Below, piece after piece: positions 30,579 through 41,273 of a stretch of 64,000 bases of DNA. The notes below the pieces were generated by a model, which was not told where the DNA came from, made no database searches, and was given only the letters and a program-made list of their open reading frames with translations. The position numbers and the translations under genes were made by a program. How positions within the stretch are numbered: position 1 is the stretch's first letter; each line of letters starts with the position of its first letter. The stretch is from Actinernus sp. WN-2022. Taxonomy: Eukaryota > Cnidaria > Anthozoa > Actiniaria > Actinernidae. The stretch is taken from positions 73,403,012 to 73,467,011 of the forward strand of contig JAOWCC010000577.1 of the NCBI GenBank assembly GCA_030867875.1. The letters run 5' to 3'.

Positions 30579-33186
30579 TAGGCCTGAGCGGATTGTGCTC
30601 CTAAAAGTGGCATATTATGCCGCTAGCACTGCTCCAAATTTTGTCGAATTATGCCCAAAGTATGCCAAAGTTCAAAAATTATGCTCGTAGATTACACAAT
30701 TATGCTCACAAAAAAAACGTTTTTCGAAGACGGCCGGCATTAGTTGTTCACACAACATTTTATTAGGTGACCTATTTTTCAAAGGTTAAGTCACACTTAT
30801 AAAGTCAAAACCAGAATAGATAACTAGATCAGAATATTAAATATATATACGTATATTATTGGCACTGTCAATCGTCGTTAATCTTTCTAATTAGCGCTTA
30901 TTGTACTGTAGCATGACACTTGCTTGCAGATAGTCAACAAGTGCTCCATCTTGCTAAGCCTTGAAAGTAGTGGATATAATCGAGAAGACTCTCTCGGCTG
31001 CGGCAGAGGAAGGCTGCACCAGTAGGACCTGTTTGACTGCGGACGACGAACACGGAAGGTGATCTGCCTACTGGCGCTACCACATCACTTTGTCCTCTTC
31101 TGAAGCAACCGTTACGTCCTGTGCTGCAGCGACATAGTTGGGAAGCTCCGCATTCAGGCCATGGATAATTACATCAATGTCCAAGAAGGGAAAGACACGG
31201 AGAGCTGAAACGTTGGCTGCTGTGGGCCTCAACCACTGAACGGCGACGGGACACATGATACGTGCGGCCTTGAATGCTCTAACAAGGTCATACAACTGAA
31301 CGTTGAACTTCTATAAAAACCACTGAATGGCTGGGTCAATGCACGCCCTGGCCCTCTGTTCCAGTGTGGCAACGGTTTGTGTTGGATCTTCTGCTGCGAT
31401 TGTAGTAGAAACGGCACGGACATTGGGGAAGTGGAGTGCCCGACAAGCTTCAGCAACAGCTTGGGGTTTCTCATAGCATGAGAATATAAGCGGGCCATCC
31501 CCTTCTAGATAATATGTGGCCTTGACAAAGTGTTGGCCAACATCAATAATCGCCGCTAGTTCAAGCTGAATGCTTATTCGACTTTGATCATCGTCTAGCA
31601 TTTCCCGGATCTGCGGCACGATTTGTGGGCCAATGTTAGCTTCTTCGGCCTCTTGCAAAAATCTTCGTACATCACCAAACTGAACCAGCAGCTGCTCAAA
31701 CACCTCCCACTTTGACCACCACCTGGTTTCGCTGTAGGACTTTGGAGCGCGTCCCGTCAATTCTCGCCAGATGAGCTTCGCTTTATGACTGTGTTTGAAC
31801 AGACGGATCCTCAAACTTCCAAATGCAAGGAGATTAGGAATATCGAAATGGTTTCCCACATTATCTAGAGTGTGAGAAAAACACACAACACTAAGCATCT
31901 TAGGGAATACAAATGAAAGTTGATTCAATGCCACTTGGTTAACGCTTGCACCGTCTCTCATCGCTGCAAGTAACGAGGTGCCTCGTACTTGATAATCAGC
32001 AGTCAGGCATTCGTTGAGTACACGGACCAAATCTTGAGCGTTTACAGACTTGGGGCAGATGTCAATCCGAATCAGTCGTTGAGTAATCGACCACTCGTCG
32101 TCGACAAAACGAACATTTATAGCGATAGCTTCACCCAGTCTTGTACTGCCATCAAAGGTTACGGAAAGATCTCTAGTAGACTGAACACCGTCAGTCGAAC
32201 GCAAAGCTATTTCTTCTTTTAGGCGCTCTGTCTCTTGTTTCAAAATAAGAGGGATATGCTGACGTAAGTGGGAGCTATGGGTCAGCCTGTATTTACCACT
32301 TTCAAGAAGATTACGAAGTTTGTCAATCTTTTGCAGTGGAACTCCGGCTTTTAGAAAATCGTCTACCACCTGAACACGAAATGCACGCTCTTCTAGTGGC
32401 AAAGTACTTGTTTCCAAAGGCCTCTCTTCACGTCTCAGGGCTTCAACGATAGTGATCACTTTCTTCTTGGACATAAGGAGCTTCTTTTTCCCTTCGGCGT
32501 GTTTTTTCGATTTACAGTGATTCTGTAAAATGCTCTTCTTTGTGGATACAATTTCGTGGCAAACGTTAGAGAACAGCTTTTCACGTCTTATACGCAGGTG
32601 TTCACCGGTAAACATCTGCAGTCGATCGTGCAAACCGATATTCTTCACGTCGCTCTTTCCGCCCCTTTGTCCATATTTTCCCCCCATATTTTCCTAACCC
32701 CTACTCGCACCAGAGAACGTTCCCTTGAAATTGAAGCTCTCTGTGGTCCTTGAATGGTTTCATTTCTTTCTTCTTCTGAATGTGATTCTAGATCAACGCT
32801 TGACGCCATTTCAGTTACGGGTACTAAATGCTTCAATGTCCTACAGAGATAAACTTTTTAGTACCAACGGACACAGAAACCAATCATGCGTGACTGTTCC
32901 CACGCTCTGAACAAAAGACGGCTTTTTGGCTTTTTTTCACGTTTAACGCACACTCGTTAAGTGAAATTCAGGTATTGGCTTTGGAAACATTTAGAATCTA
33001 AGCAAAATATACCAGCTAATAATTAGGAAAGGCACTATAAAAGCAATAATAGCATTGCTTTTGGCTTTAATGCTTCAAATTATGCTATAATCTGGTAATT
33101 ATGCTCGAGCAGTGCTTCTTTGCAAAATTATGCTCGTTTGCTCCAATTATGCCAAAGATTATGCTAGCACAATCCGCTCAGGCCTA
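30579..33186 (-). mobile_element. hAT-superfamily DNA transposon, defective
   Basis: Terminal inverted repeats are TAGGCCTGAGCGGATTGTGCT at 30579 and its complement ending at 33186. The 8-base target duplication CTTGCAGC is perfect at 30571-30578 and 33187-33194. Subterminal regions are rich in AATTATGCTC and ATTATGCC motifs on both sides, probable transposase-binding repeats. Inside is one transposase gene on the minus strand with stops. An 8-bp duplication plus this transposase fits hAT. Confidence 0.9.
30891..32687 (-). pseudogene. hAT transposase with four in-frame stops
   Basis: One frame carries the protein: a BED-like zinc finger region (VCHEIV....ILQNHCKSKKH), a middle catalytic region with VTFDGSTR and AMRDGASVNQVAL, then VVCFSHTLDNVGNHF and SETRWWSKWEV. 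At the C-terminus is the hAT dimerisation block with PSSAAAERVFSI. Stops TAG lie at 31311, 31077, 31068 and 30954. A further N-terminal piece may continue upstream to 32836 in another frame. The transposase is inactive, although the ends are well preserved. Confidence 0.8.
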
Positions 33187-33420
33187 CTTGCAGCCTCCGC
33201 TCAGACGGCTCAAGTCTGTTTTTTTGCCTGTTTAACGGCTTCTAATTGCGAACCATTGTGTTTTCTTCCATATGAGGAAATTTGCTTTGAATTGAGCAAG
33301 CTAAATTTATCAGCAGAGAATCGAACTTGAAAACTAATTTTCTCTGCAAAGACGCGCAACACAGAATATATAATAGCAAAACTTATATCTTTGGAATACA
33401 TCTTTATTTAGACGTTGTGA

Positions 33421-33550
33421 ACACAAGTATAGAACACGAGTGCACGCAAGTAGAACACGAATAAACACGAGCAACTTCACGTAATCTAGAGTACCTAGGA
33501 TAACACCGGTAGCCCAAAAATACTAGGATCCCAATTACTAGTAGGATCTG
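33421..33550. repeat. Direct copy of the 29946-30037 repeat
   Basis: AGTAGAACACGA, AGTACCTAGGATAACACCGGTAGCCC and TACTAGGATCCCAATTACTA match the earlier copy. The hAT element inserted between the two copies. Confidence 0.6.
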
Positions 33551-33583
33551 AAATATCCCTTATGAAATTCAAGTATACTACAA

Positions 33584-33812
33584 GTATACTTGAACTATAA
33601 CCTAAAAAGTGTGCTTTCCCGACAAACAAAAAGTATACTTATATGATACTTTTTTGCACCAGAAGTTGGAACACATCAAAGTATACTTTTTCACAGAGAA
33701 AGTATACTTTGATGTGTTCCAACTTCTGGTGCAAAAAAGTATCATATATAAGTATACTTTTTGTTTGTCAGGAAAGCACACTTTTTAGGTTAGTTCAAGT
33801 ACACTTTAAGTA
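33584..33812. repeat. Very long palindrome with repeated AAGTATACTT sites
   Basis: The left arm (from about 33584) and the right arm (to about 33812) are near-perfect reverse complements: CCAGAAGTTGGAACACATCAAAGTATACTTT meets its complement after a spacer of about ten bases. AAGTATACTT, itself a palindrome, recurs in both arms and continues downstream to about 33935. No coding. Confidence 0.85.
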
Positions 33813-34029
33813 CACTTCCATCAATATAATTTTGTTATGGATTTCTTCTCAGCGAAAAGTATGTTTAAAGTATACTTTCATCAATAATTGTCCAAATAAT
33901 GGTTTTCCCAAGGAAAAGTATACTTGAAGTATACTTCAGTCAATAATGTATTAATTAAACTAAGAGCTCAAGTGACATCAGTTATTTTCATACTCAAACA
34001 AATTTAAACTGGTCAACTTAATTGTCAAA

Positions 34030-36742
34030 TACACGCCTTTCATAAGTTTTACTTCCGGTTACGAAAACGAGGCTCCAGGTGGTTTGAAATCCAAGATGGC
34101 GGACAACTGCACAGTCTCAGCTAGAAAGTACCTCCGAAAATACTCCCAAAAGTATGTTATTCAGTAAATCATACCTGTGTTTGGTTTTACAATCACTGTA
34201 TTTATGTCCATGTGTAGTCTGCATTATTTTAGTATATTGTTTAGCGCACAGAAAAGTACTTTTCTACTTGATCAAGTCATCAGTCATTTCCGAACAATGT
34301 ACACCCGACAGGTTGCAAATCTAAAAAAACGTTTGCAGCTTACAGAGGACGATATTAATTATTTCAGTGGCATCTTTCCGTCGAAGATATCTAAGCTAAC
34401 TTAAAGGAGTCGGAAATATCTTCTGCCTAAAGTAAATTAGTATTCACAGTGGTCTAAAATTGAGGCAAAGTGACTACTGCAATATTGTATTCACTTTTGT
34501 ATCCAGTTATTTGCGTGGTATTAAATAAATTGTTGTTGTTGTTGAGGTGCAAAGCTAATCTCTTTTGCTATTTAATACAGCAAGTGAAGTGATATCGATG
34601 GGAAATGTAATTACTGTTCACCTAACAGAAAACAAACATTGGAAAAAGCTGGAGTCAACTGATAAGATGCAGGCAACGAGTATACCGAAACAGCAGCCAT
34701 TATACTGGATAACCATCCAGACATAGTTCCAGTTAGAATATGGTTTATCTGTTCATAGTTTCCCAAAGCCGTTTTCACTTAAATTTTGTACAGAACTTTT
34801 ACATTAATAAAGAATGATAGCACGTTTTCCTTCCCCTATCCCTACCCATTATATGGTAAATTCTATTTTTGCATACCCTTTTTTCACATTGAGTACAATT
34901 CATACCCTACCCTTCAATGTATATTCCCTGACTTTGTATCACTTACATTATTGTGTAACAGCATACGTATTGATTTTATTATTCATATACCATTAAAATA
35001 AGTTTATTTGTAGTTAGAATATATCTAGCAGAGGCTTTTGGACACTGCTTGGGCTTTTTGAATGGAATTCAAATTTCTAACACTACCGTTTTGTACAGAA
35101 TATTCTTTTGTGCAATTATTGATAATTTGATAATTATATAATGAAAAGCTTAGCACAAACCTATTGTAATTAGTAGTGGTTCCTATTCCCCTATCCCTGC
35201 ATGCTCTGTGTGGTATATTAGCTCACCCTATCTAGGGTTTTAGCCAGTCAAATAAGGGGAGATGGGGCAGGGGTGCCAATGTCCTCCTTTCCCCAAGCAA
35301 CTCCCTTCACTCTCATACAATGTATCATCAGGCCACCACATTGTTATATCAGTTATTGTTTATTTAGCAGCTCTCACTCGAATATATATGCATTCACTAC
35401 TCATAATTTTCCATTTTTTTAGTGTTTTTCTCATTTCTGATTTTGTTTAACCTTACCCCAAACCTTTTGGGCTAAAACCCTACTATCCATACACACATTA
35501 TCACTCATCTTATGATTCCCCCAATTTCATGTGGACTAATTTTAATATCACCTTCAACCACCACTTAGTTAACACCTATTTTACCAATTAATAGTTTTAA
35601 TATGTTTGTTACAATTTATTTAGTACTTAATGTTTTCATATTTTTATTGACCTGAATTGCTGTTTATAAGTGGTATTCCCTTCCCATATAATACTGCATG
35701 ATCTGCTAGCCTCAATTAAACATTTATTTCAGAAAATGATATTTCTCCCTTCTCTCAAACATTATAAAAATCATACTAGACCTGAAATATTTTAGAAGAT
35801 GAGAATCCTGTGCAGAAACTAATATTATTTTTTATTTCCTTGAAGAAGAAAAACGAGCAGGTTTTTCAATAGCGGTCGGTTGAATCTGTATTTTCATCGT
35901 TTGACTGATGCCCATTGATTGAATATCATCAACAGTCTTTTCTTCATTCTGGTAGCTGTAGCTATCATTGTTTCCAAGAGCCAGAATTATGCTTGAAGAT
36001 TTCTCTTCTCTTGAGTACATTGACACCAAGGGAACATATTTTTACGGGAATGCCTGTGCCTAATACAACGCCTGATGCCCGCATACCTCAAATATCACTT
36101 TTCTGGGTGCTTCTTGGTGAACCAGATTCTTTGTTTGATTCATGGTTTCTGGGGATAGGGTTCTTTGTATTTCAGGGTATTGTTTTGCTTTAGAAGACAA
36201 TAGTTTTCTTTGTGTTACATATGTGATGATCTGTAACACCAAGAAACCCCCACTTCCCTCAAAGTTATACGTTAACTGAACAACTATAAGTTAGTCATAT
36301 TTCAAGCAACCGTATCAGCCATACTCTTTCTCAGTTTTGGGTCGGCTTACACTACAAATCAAGTCTCAAGAGTTATTCCAGTACATAGTGTACACAGCAA
36401 TGCAGTATTTCATACAGCGTGTGCGTTTTGTGGTACTGATCTGTGGAGATTTTCAACAAAAGTTAATAGTTTAAAAGTTTCTTCCGCGCTCTTTCGGTAT
36501 TTTGCTCAAAACGTGGACGTTTTTCATACAAATCATCAGTTAATATACGGTAGACTATACATGAACATAAATACAGTGATTCTGAAGCCAAATTCAGGTA
36601 CGATCTACTAAATAACACACTTTTCGAGTCCTTTTCGGAGGTACTTTCTAGCTGAGACTGAGTAGTTGTCCGCCATCTTGGATTTCAAACCACCTGGAGC
36701 CTCGTCTTCGTGACCGGAAGTAAAACTTATGAAAGGCGTGTA
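34030..36742. mobile_element. 2.7-kb element with 111-bp terminal inverted repeats
   Basis: Left 34030-34140 and right 36632-36742 are inverted copies with about ten differences: TACACGCCTTTCATAAG at the outer edge and CAAGATGGCGGACAACT inside. The interior is AT-rich and shows no transposase. ORFs are short (for example 34177-34404, 75 codons, ending KISKLT). A TTG-repeat near 34530 may be the tail of a small LINE fragment. No clear target duplication was read; TA or TTA is possible. Likely a non-autonomous DNA transposon. Confidence 0.7.
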
Positions 36743-36846
36743 TTATAATTTTTTTTATTATATCTCGATCTCTACATTCAACATTCTTAACAACATTTGA
36801 TGAAAAAAAAGCTGTGTTGCTTGTCAGTTTACTTGAATAGAAAGAC

Positions 36847-39110
36847 ACAACAACAACAACAACAACAACGCTTTATTTGTACCATGAAATAGCAAATTTA
36901 CATAAGTAAACATAATAAAGAAAAAGATATTCTGGAAATCTGGTACTAGCTACCTGAAATAACCATATAGGGCTAGACAAGTCAGGCAGCTAATTATTTT
37001 ACATACAAGATTTATGGTCAAAGCGAACAAGGGCACAAAGAAACAAGTAGTTGGAAAAAATATTTCTTTATAAAAATAGAGTAAATATATACTTGAGAGA
37101 GGATGAGAGAGAGAGGAGAGTTGATATGTATTAATAATGTTAAGTTTAAGTTTCTTTTTGAAAGTTAATCTCTTAAGAGATTTTGTATCGTTATTAATAG
37201 AGTTCCATATTTTTGCACCTTGAAATCTAATATTAAATTTTCCATAATTTGTTCTTATTGAAGGAAGAGAGTAGGAGGACCTAGAAGCAAGTCTTGTATT
37301 ATATTTGTGTATTTTGTTGACTGGAATAAAAAAGTTATTGAATGCCAGAGGCAGATTACCTGATTTAAAGTCATACATAAATAATGCATTATGTAAAAAT
37401 ACAAGGTCAAGAAGTTTAATGATATTTAAGGTTTTGAAAAGGGGTTTAGAGTGGTCTTTATAATTGGAAAAAGTTATGATTCTCATGGCTCTTTTCTGTA
37501 TTATAATAATTGGATTTAGAGTTGAGATATATGTATTTCCCCAAGCAACTATTCCATAGATCAAAAATGGATAAATTAAAGAATAATATAGGTTGATAAG
37601 AATGTTTAAATTGACAAAGTATCGAATTTTAGATAATATACCAATACTTCTTTTAATTTTCTTTGTTATGTAATTAACTTGAGATTTCCAATTTAAATGC
37701 GAGTCTATCATTATACCTAAATATTTTATATTTTTTTCATTCTTTAGTGACTGTTTATCGATTATCAAGTTAACTATGTAATTTAACTTTTTTTGTGGCG
37801 GGTGAAAAATAACAAAATTAGATTTAGTGATATTTAAAGACAGTTTATTAACACACAGCCAATTGTAAACTTCTTGTAGTTCTTTATTAACAGTTAATTC
37901 AAGTGTTGATAAATTCTTATTGGCATAAAATAAATTAGAGTCGTCAGCAAATAGATGAAAATCAAATATGTTAGAAGATTTATTAAAATCATTGATATAT
38001 AGGAGAAACAAGAGTGGTCCAAGGACCGATCTCTGTGGGACCCCACAGGAAATTTGTTTATAATCTGACACAACATTTCCAATTGACACAATTTGTGTTC
38101 TGTCTTTGAGGTAGGAGCAAAACCAGTCTTTTGTAATTCCTCTAAAGCCATAGTGTTCAAGTTTCATTATTAGAATCTCATGATTTACGGTATCAAAGGC
38201 TTTACTAAAATCTAAAAAGATTCCACAAGAGTAACAACCATCTTCAATAGATTTTTGTATTTTATCAGTAATTGATAAAATTGCTTGAACTGTAGAATGC
38301 TTTTGACGAAAGCCAAACTGTTTGGTATATAAGATATTTTGTTTATCAATATAATTCATTAATCTCTTAAACATCAGCTTTTCTAAGATTATGTTGAATA
38401 TAGATAGCAATGAAATAGGACGATAGTTGCTAAGATTGGTTTGTGATCCTTTTTTATAAACAGGAATTACTCTGGCGAGTTTGAAGTTATCAGGAACGAG
38501 ACCAGTGTCAAAAGAACAATTGAATAAAATTTCTAATGGCTTTGATAGAAACTTTTTCAAAAGTTTCAGCACTTTTGTTGAGATACTAAAGGGTCCACTT
38601 GCTTTATTTGGATTTAAGGTAGTAATTACTTCCTCAATTTCTTCAGATGTAGTTGGAAAAAGATAAAAACAGTTAGGTTTTTGAGGAGCTAGATAGTTAA
38701 GTGGTGATTTATTTATTGGTGGAATAAGATTGGCTAGCTCGTTACCTATGTTAGCAAAGAATTCATTAAAAGCATTTGCAATAGATTTAGTATCAACTAG
38801 TTCGACATTATCTTTGACAATCTTTGCTGGTATATGACTTATTCTGGGTTTAAGCGTTATGATCTGTTTGATTCCTTTCCATATATTTTTTATATTATTA
38901 CTATTGTTATTGAAGTAATTATTATAGTAGGATTTTTTGCTAATCCTTAGTAGGTGATTTAATTTGTTTCTATAAGATTTATATTTAGAATGATAATATG
39001 CTGAGCCAGTTTTAAGGTACTTCTTAAACAGATTATTCTTTATATTCATAGACACTCACTGCGACAGGTCATCCACAGTAAGCTAGGAGTACAAAGTGAA
39101 TTGGAATCAG
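36847..39110 (-). mobile_element. Non-LTR retrotransposon (LINE), 5' truncated, near-intact ORF
   Basis: On the minus strand the element ends in an (TTG)n tail at 36847-36873 after an AATAAA-like signal. The left limit is that tail; the right limit is near 39110, where LINE-type coding stops. No endonuclease domain is seen, so it is truncated at insertion. It ends just short of the element A terminal repeat at 39164. Confidence 0.8.
36950..39055 (-). CDS. LINE reverse transcriptase, 701-codon uninterrupted ORF
   Basis: The open frame contains the reverse transcriptase blocks VIPVYKKGSQTNLSNYRPISLL, FGFRQKHSTVQAI, FLDFSKAFDTVNHEIL, CGVPQRSVLGPLLFLLYIND, FHLFADDSNLFY (catalytic FADD), KYLGIMIDSHLNWKSQVNYI, and the C-terminal YGIVAWGNTY and NTRLASRSSYSLP blocks. 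The length and order match CR1/Jockey-group elements. It is 5' truncated, with a probable frame break just upstream of 39055. The intact catalytic motif and absence of stops suggest a young insertion. Confidence 0.85.
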   Translation of the reverse strand: MSMNIKNNLFKKYLKTGSAYYHSKYKSYRNKLNHLLRISKKSYYNNYFNNNSNNIKNIWKGIKQIITLKPRISHIPAKIVKDNVELVDTKSIANAFNEFFANIGNELANLIPPINKSPLNYLAPQKPNCFYLFPTTSEEIEEVITTLNPNKASGPFSISTKVLKLLKKFLSKPLEILFNCSFDTGLVPDNFKLARVIPVYKKGSQTNLSNYRPISLLSIFNIILEKLMFKRLMNYIDKQNILYTKQFGFRQKHSTVQAILSITDKIQKSIEDGCYSCGIFLDFSKAFDTVNHEILIMKLEHYGFRGITKDWFCSYLKDRTQIVSIGNVVSDYKQISCGVPQRSVLGPLLFLLYINDFNKSSNIFDFHLFADDSNLFYANKNLSTLELTVNKELQEVYNWLCVNKLSLNITKSNFVIFHPPQKKLNYIVNLIIDKQSLKNEKNIKYLGIMIDSHLNWKSQVNYITKKIKRSIGILSKIRYFVNLNILINLYYSLIYPFLIYGIVAWGNTYISTLNPIIIIQKRAMRIITFSNYKDHSKPLFKTLNIIKLLDLVFLHNALFMYDFKSGNLPLAFNNFFIPVNKIHKYNTRLASRSSYSLPSIRTNYGKFNIRFQGAKIWNSINNDTKSLKRLTFKKKLKLNIINTYQLSSLSHPLSSIYLLYFYKEIFFPTTCFFVPLFALTINLVCKIISCLTCLALYGYFR

Positions 39111-39163
39111 CAGTGCCGGGCAAAGAGCAAAATGAGCCAAACTCTCTGATAAACGTTATGTCT

Positions 39164-39235
39164 AGTAGTATATATACTAGCGGTCCTAATTCAACATTTT
39201 CACTTTTTACTGCGGTCCTAATTCACCTCCCGATA
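39164..39235 (+). repeat. Left terminal inverted repeat of element A
   Basis: 72 bases matching the reverse complement of 59234-59305 at 70 positions. It contains two direct copies of GCGGTCCTAATTCA at 39180 and 39212. The outermost bases AGTAGTATA are shared with the left end of element B. Confidence 0.85.
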
Positions 39236-39546
39236 AAGAAAAGAAAAAGAAAAACTGGTGTCACCAGAAACTCTCTAGGAACCACTTTCACCTTTTTCCT
39301 TACTTCTCCTTTTCGTTCCTTGAGAGGTTTTTGCTTTTTGTTTGCCGGGCCCGGCTTTTTCACTGTATTTTTCCTACTGTATTTGTTCTACTGTAGTTGT
39401 TCAGCTTCTGACCACATTCGGTTCTCACACAGGTAGATCTTCTACTCTGATCTGGCCGCTGATTTTTCGTACTACTGTATTACTATTATTGCTATGGCTA
39501 GAACCGGTCTCCTACTACTTCTGCCATACCGACAGACGCGCTACGA

Positions 39547-39582
39547 TTTGTGTGGAGCTGGAGGCTTTTTACTCCACACAAA
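39547..39582. other. Hairpin in the left non-coding part of element A
   Basis: TTTGTGTGGAG at 39547-39557 pairs with CTCCACACAAA at 39572-39582, an 11-bp perfect stem with a 14-base loop. It lies next to the tRNA-like structure. Confidence 0.55.
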
Positions 39583-39591
39583 CCGGCCTAC

Positions 39592-39679
39592 CACATGTAT
39601 CCCCACAGGATTTGAACTCTGAACTCAAGGGGCCACCATTTTCCCTTGAGCCCAGCGCAGAACCGTTAGGATACATGTG
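39592..39679 (-). other. tRNA-like folded element
   Basis: On the minus strand an 11-bp terminal stem (CACATGTATCC with GGATACATGTG) encloses AACGGTTCTGCGC, an eight-pair arm CTCAAGGG/CCCTTGAG, and GAGTTCAAATCC, which fits a Pol III B box and T-loop. The anticodon arm is longer than standard and the T-stem has a mismatch. So it is not called as a functional tRNA: it may be a tRNA-derived SINE remnant or a viral structured RNA. Confidence 0.3.
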
Positions 39680-39862
39680 CTAGACAGTGACGTAGGTGTT
39701 AAAAATCATATTTATGTCTTTCACTATGCTAATTAGCGGCCCGTGACATAGTCCGACGTGACTAGACAGAAATTTACATACGAACCCGACATATTAATTA
39801 ATTTGTTTTCGTAAAGTTGAAATAAAATCCACGCTGGCTTCTCTCGTAGGTAAAATCGATTT

Positions 39863-40468
39863 TTATCCCACGAGACTGCCTAGCTTTGCTCTCATCTCCT
39901 TTCGGGTCTCGGAGCGAAGTTCTTTGACGTTTTTTAACCCTCCTTCTCGCCTGTTTGTTTGTCGTATTTCGAGTTTAAGTGCTTCGCATTTACCTTTCTC
40001 GCCAATAACACTTGAGAACTCGGCTTCTGAAATGTTACCGTCTGCTAGAGCTTTTGAAACTTTGACTTCCACGGAATTAGCCTTTGCCCGAACCAACATA
40101 ACGGTCTTTTCGTGCTTCGAAACGTGGGCCCCAAGTTTCTTACTGGCAACAGCCGTCAAAGCCGAAACAACGGCACAAAGAAATCCAAACGATCCTAGAG
40201 AAATGGCAATTGGAAGACCAAGGCCCGTAAATGATATGCCTAGCGCTGAAGTGGATAAAACACCACTCAGGCTACCTGTGGCCACAGCAACCCCGTGAAC
40301 GATACCACTAGCTCGAGCGTACTTTTTGCGAACAACTTCGTAGTGCTTTACCTGCTGTTCGAGCTCTGCAAGCGTATCGCAGACTTTCTGCAGTCGAAAG
40401 CTCTCTCCAGAGAGTGTAGGATAAATCGGCGGTGCCGTCGGAAGTAGTTGAATCGAATCGCTTGCCAT
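39863..40468 (-). CDS. Small membrane protein of Polinton type (element A)
   Basis: Intact 201-codon ORF, homologue of 4346-4966 in element C. Shared blocks: PTAPPIYP at the N-terminus, HYEVVRKKYARASGIVHG, a Gly/Ala/Ser-rich hydrophobic hairpin, SKKLGAHVSKHEKT, and the C-terminal RAKLGSLVG. It is the only element A gene in the left half that remains fully open. It would be transcribed toward the left terminal repeat, after the penton-like gene. Confidence 0.75.
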   Translation of the reverse strand: MASDSIQLLPTAPPIYPTLSGESFRLQKVCDTLAELEQQVKHYEVVRKKYARASGIVHGVAVATGSLSGVLSTSALGISFTGLGLPIAISLGSFGFLCAVVSALTAVASKKLGAHVSKHEKTVMLVRAKANSVEVKVSKALADGNISEAEFSSVIGEKGKCEALKLEIRQTNRREGGLKNVKELRSETRKEMRAKLGSLVG

Positions 40469-40479
40469 TGTAGCTTTGC

Positions 40480-40514
<35 letters not shown>

Positions 40515-40532
40515 CTATATATATGTATACGT
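40480..40532. repeat. AT dinucleotide microsatellite
   Basis: A run of TA/AT with CTATATAT and GTATAC interruptions lies between two element A genes. It makes spurious ORFs on both strands. Confidence 0.85.
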
Positions 40533-40537
40533 ATGAT

Positions 40538-41205
40538 TTACTCAATCTTCAATACGTAGCGTATAGTTCGACCATGAAAGTCTATGATGTTGCCTTTTTC
40601 ATCACTAACTGTCAGGTGAAGGCTGTTTCTCATTGTCCCTAGAGCTCTTATGGCTTGGGGGTTTGTTGTAGAATAGGTTGTTTTTGCAAACCTCTCACCT
40701 CGGATCTCTAAACTAGCCAGAACACTAGAGGGCTTTCCCTCGAGAAGTGAGACGCTGGAATCCACCACATCGCAGTGGACATACACTGGATATCTTGGAG
40801 CTCCAGCTTATGTTTACCTACTTTCAGCGATATGCCCCTCTCCTCTTCTATGCCTTTGACACACAACAGTTTGCAGAGCTTTCTATTGAACCGGATCTGT
40901 TTTTTGACATCTATGGTCCAAACCCCCCTCGGTAAGAGGTTGACGAATGTAAAAATACCAGCATCAATTGCGGGTTTTAAATAGGGTTGAATGCTTGCCA
41001 TGTCGCGGTGCCCTTTGGAGATACCGTGTTCGTGCATCACCTCTGGTTCGTTATTTTTTCCATCCGTAAACCACCAGAACGAACCCTTCTGTGCTAGGTT
41101 CCACCAACTGTTCTCTAGAGTGACCTCGACTAGCGAAATGTTATGGATAAGAATAGCTTCTTTCAAGTGGTCAGCCGAGGTGCAGGAGACATTTAAGATT
41201 ACCAT
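40538..41205 (-). pseudogene. Penton-like minor capsid protein gene of element A, frameshifted
   Basis: From the ATG at 41205 (MVILNV), the frame shows ISLVEVTLENSWWNLAQ, as in the element C gene at 3660. It shifts by one base near 40786, after which the YVHCDVVDSSVSLLEG, VLASLEIRG and LTVSDEKGN.IDF blocks follow in the new frame to the stop at 40538. Same length as the intact relative. One frameshift only. Confidence 0.75.
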
Positions 41206-41273
41206 GCATGCTTTTCGATATATTGAATATACCAACTATGCTTACATTACATGCATATATTGTTAGATTCGAT
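41206..41273. promoter_or_regulatory. Divergent promoter region of element A (penton-like / 506-aa pair)
   Basis: 68 bp between outward starts, AT-rich, with TATATTGAATATA and GCATATATTG runs. It corresponds to the 43-bp palindromic spacer at 3617-3659 but the palindrome is not preserved. Confidence 0.35.

Larger units (their letters stand above)
39236..39862. other. Left non-coding segment of element A
   Basis: Between the terminal repeat and the first gene there is about 630 bp without a convincing ORF; it holds the hairpin and tRNA-like fold listed separately. Pyrimidine-rich runs near 39280-39390 resemble the sequence just outside the right end. Confidence 0.5.

Noticed and set aside
33584..33960. 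CRISPR-like array because of repeated AAGTATACTT
   Set aside because: Units are palindromes with irregular spacing within a foldback; the genome is eukaryotic.
34786..35001. Aromatic-rich ORFs in AT-rich DNA
   Set aside because: Composition-driven frames in the interior of the inverted-repeat element; no known domain.
39592..39679. Functional tRNA gene
   Set aside because: The T-stem has a mismatch and the middle arm is too long; recorded only as tRNA-like.
40348..40642. ORFs rich in Tyr/Ile across the AT run
   Set aside because: Produced by the AT microsatellite on both strands.
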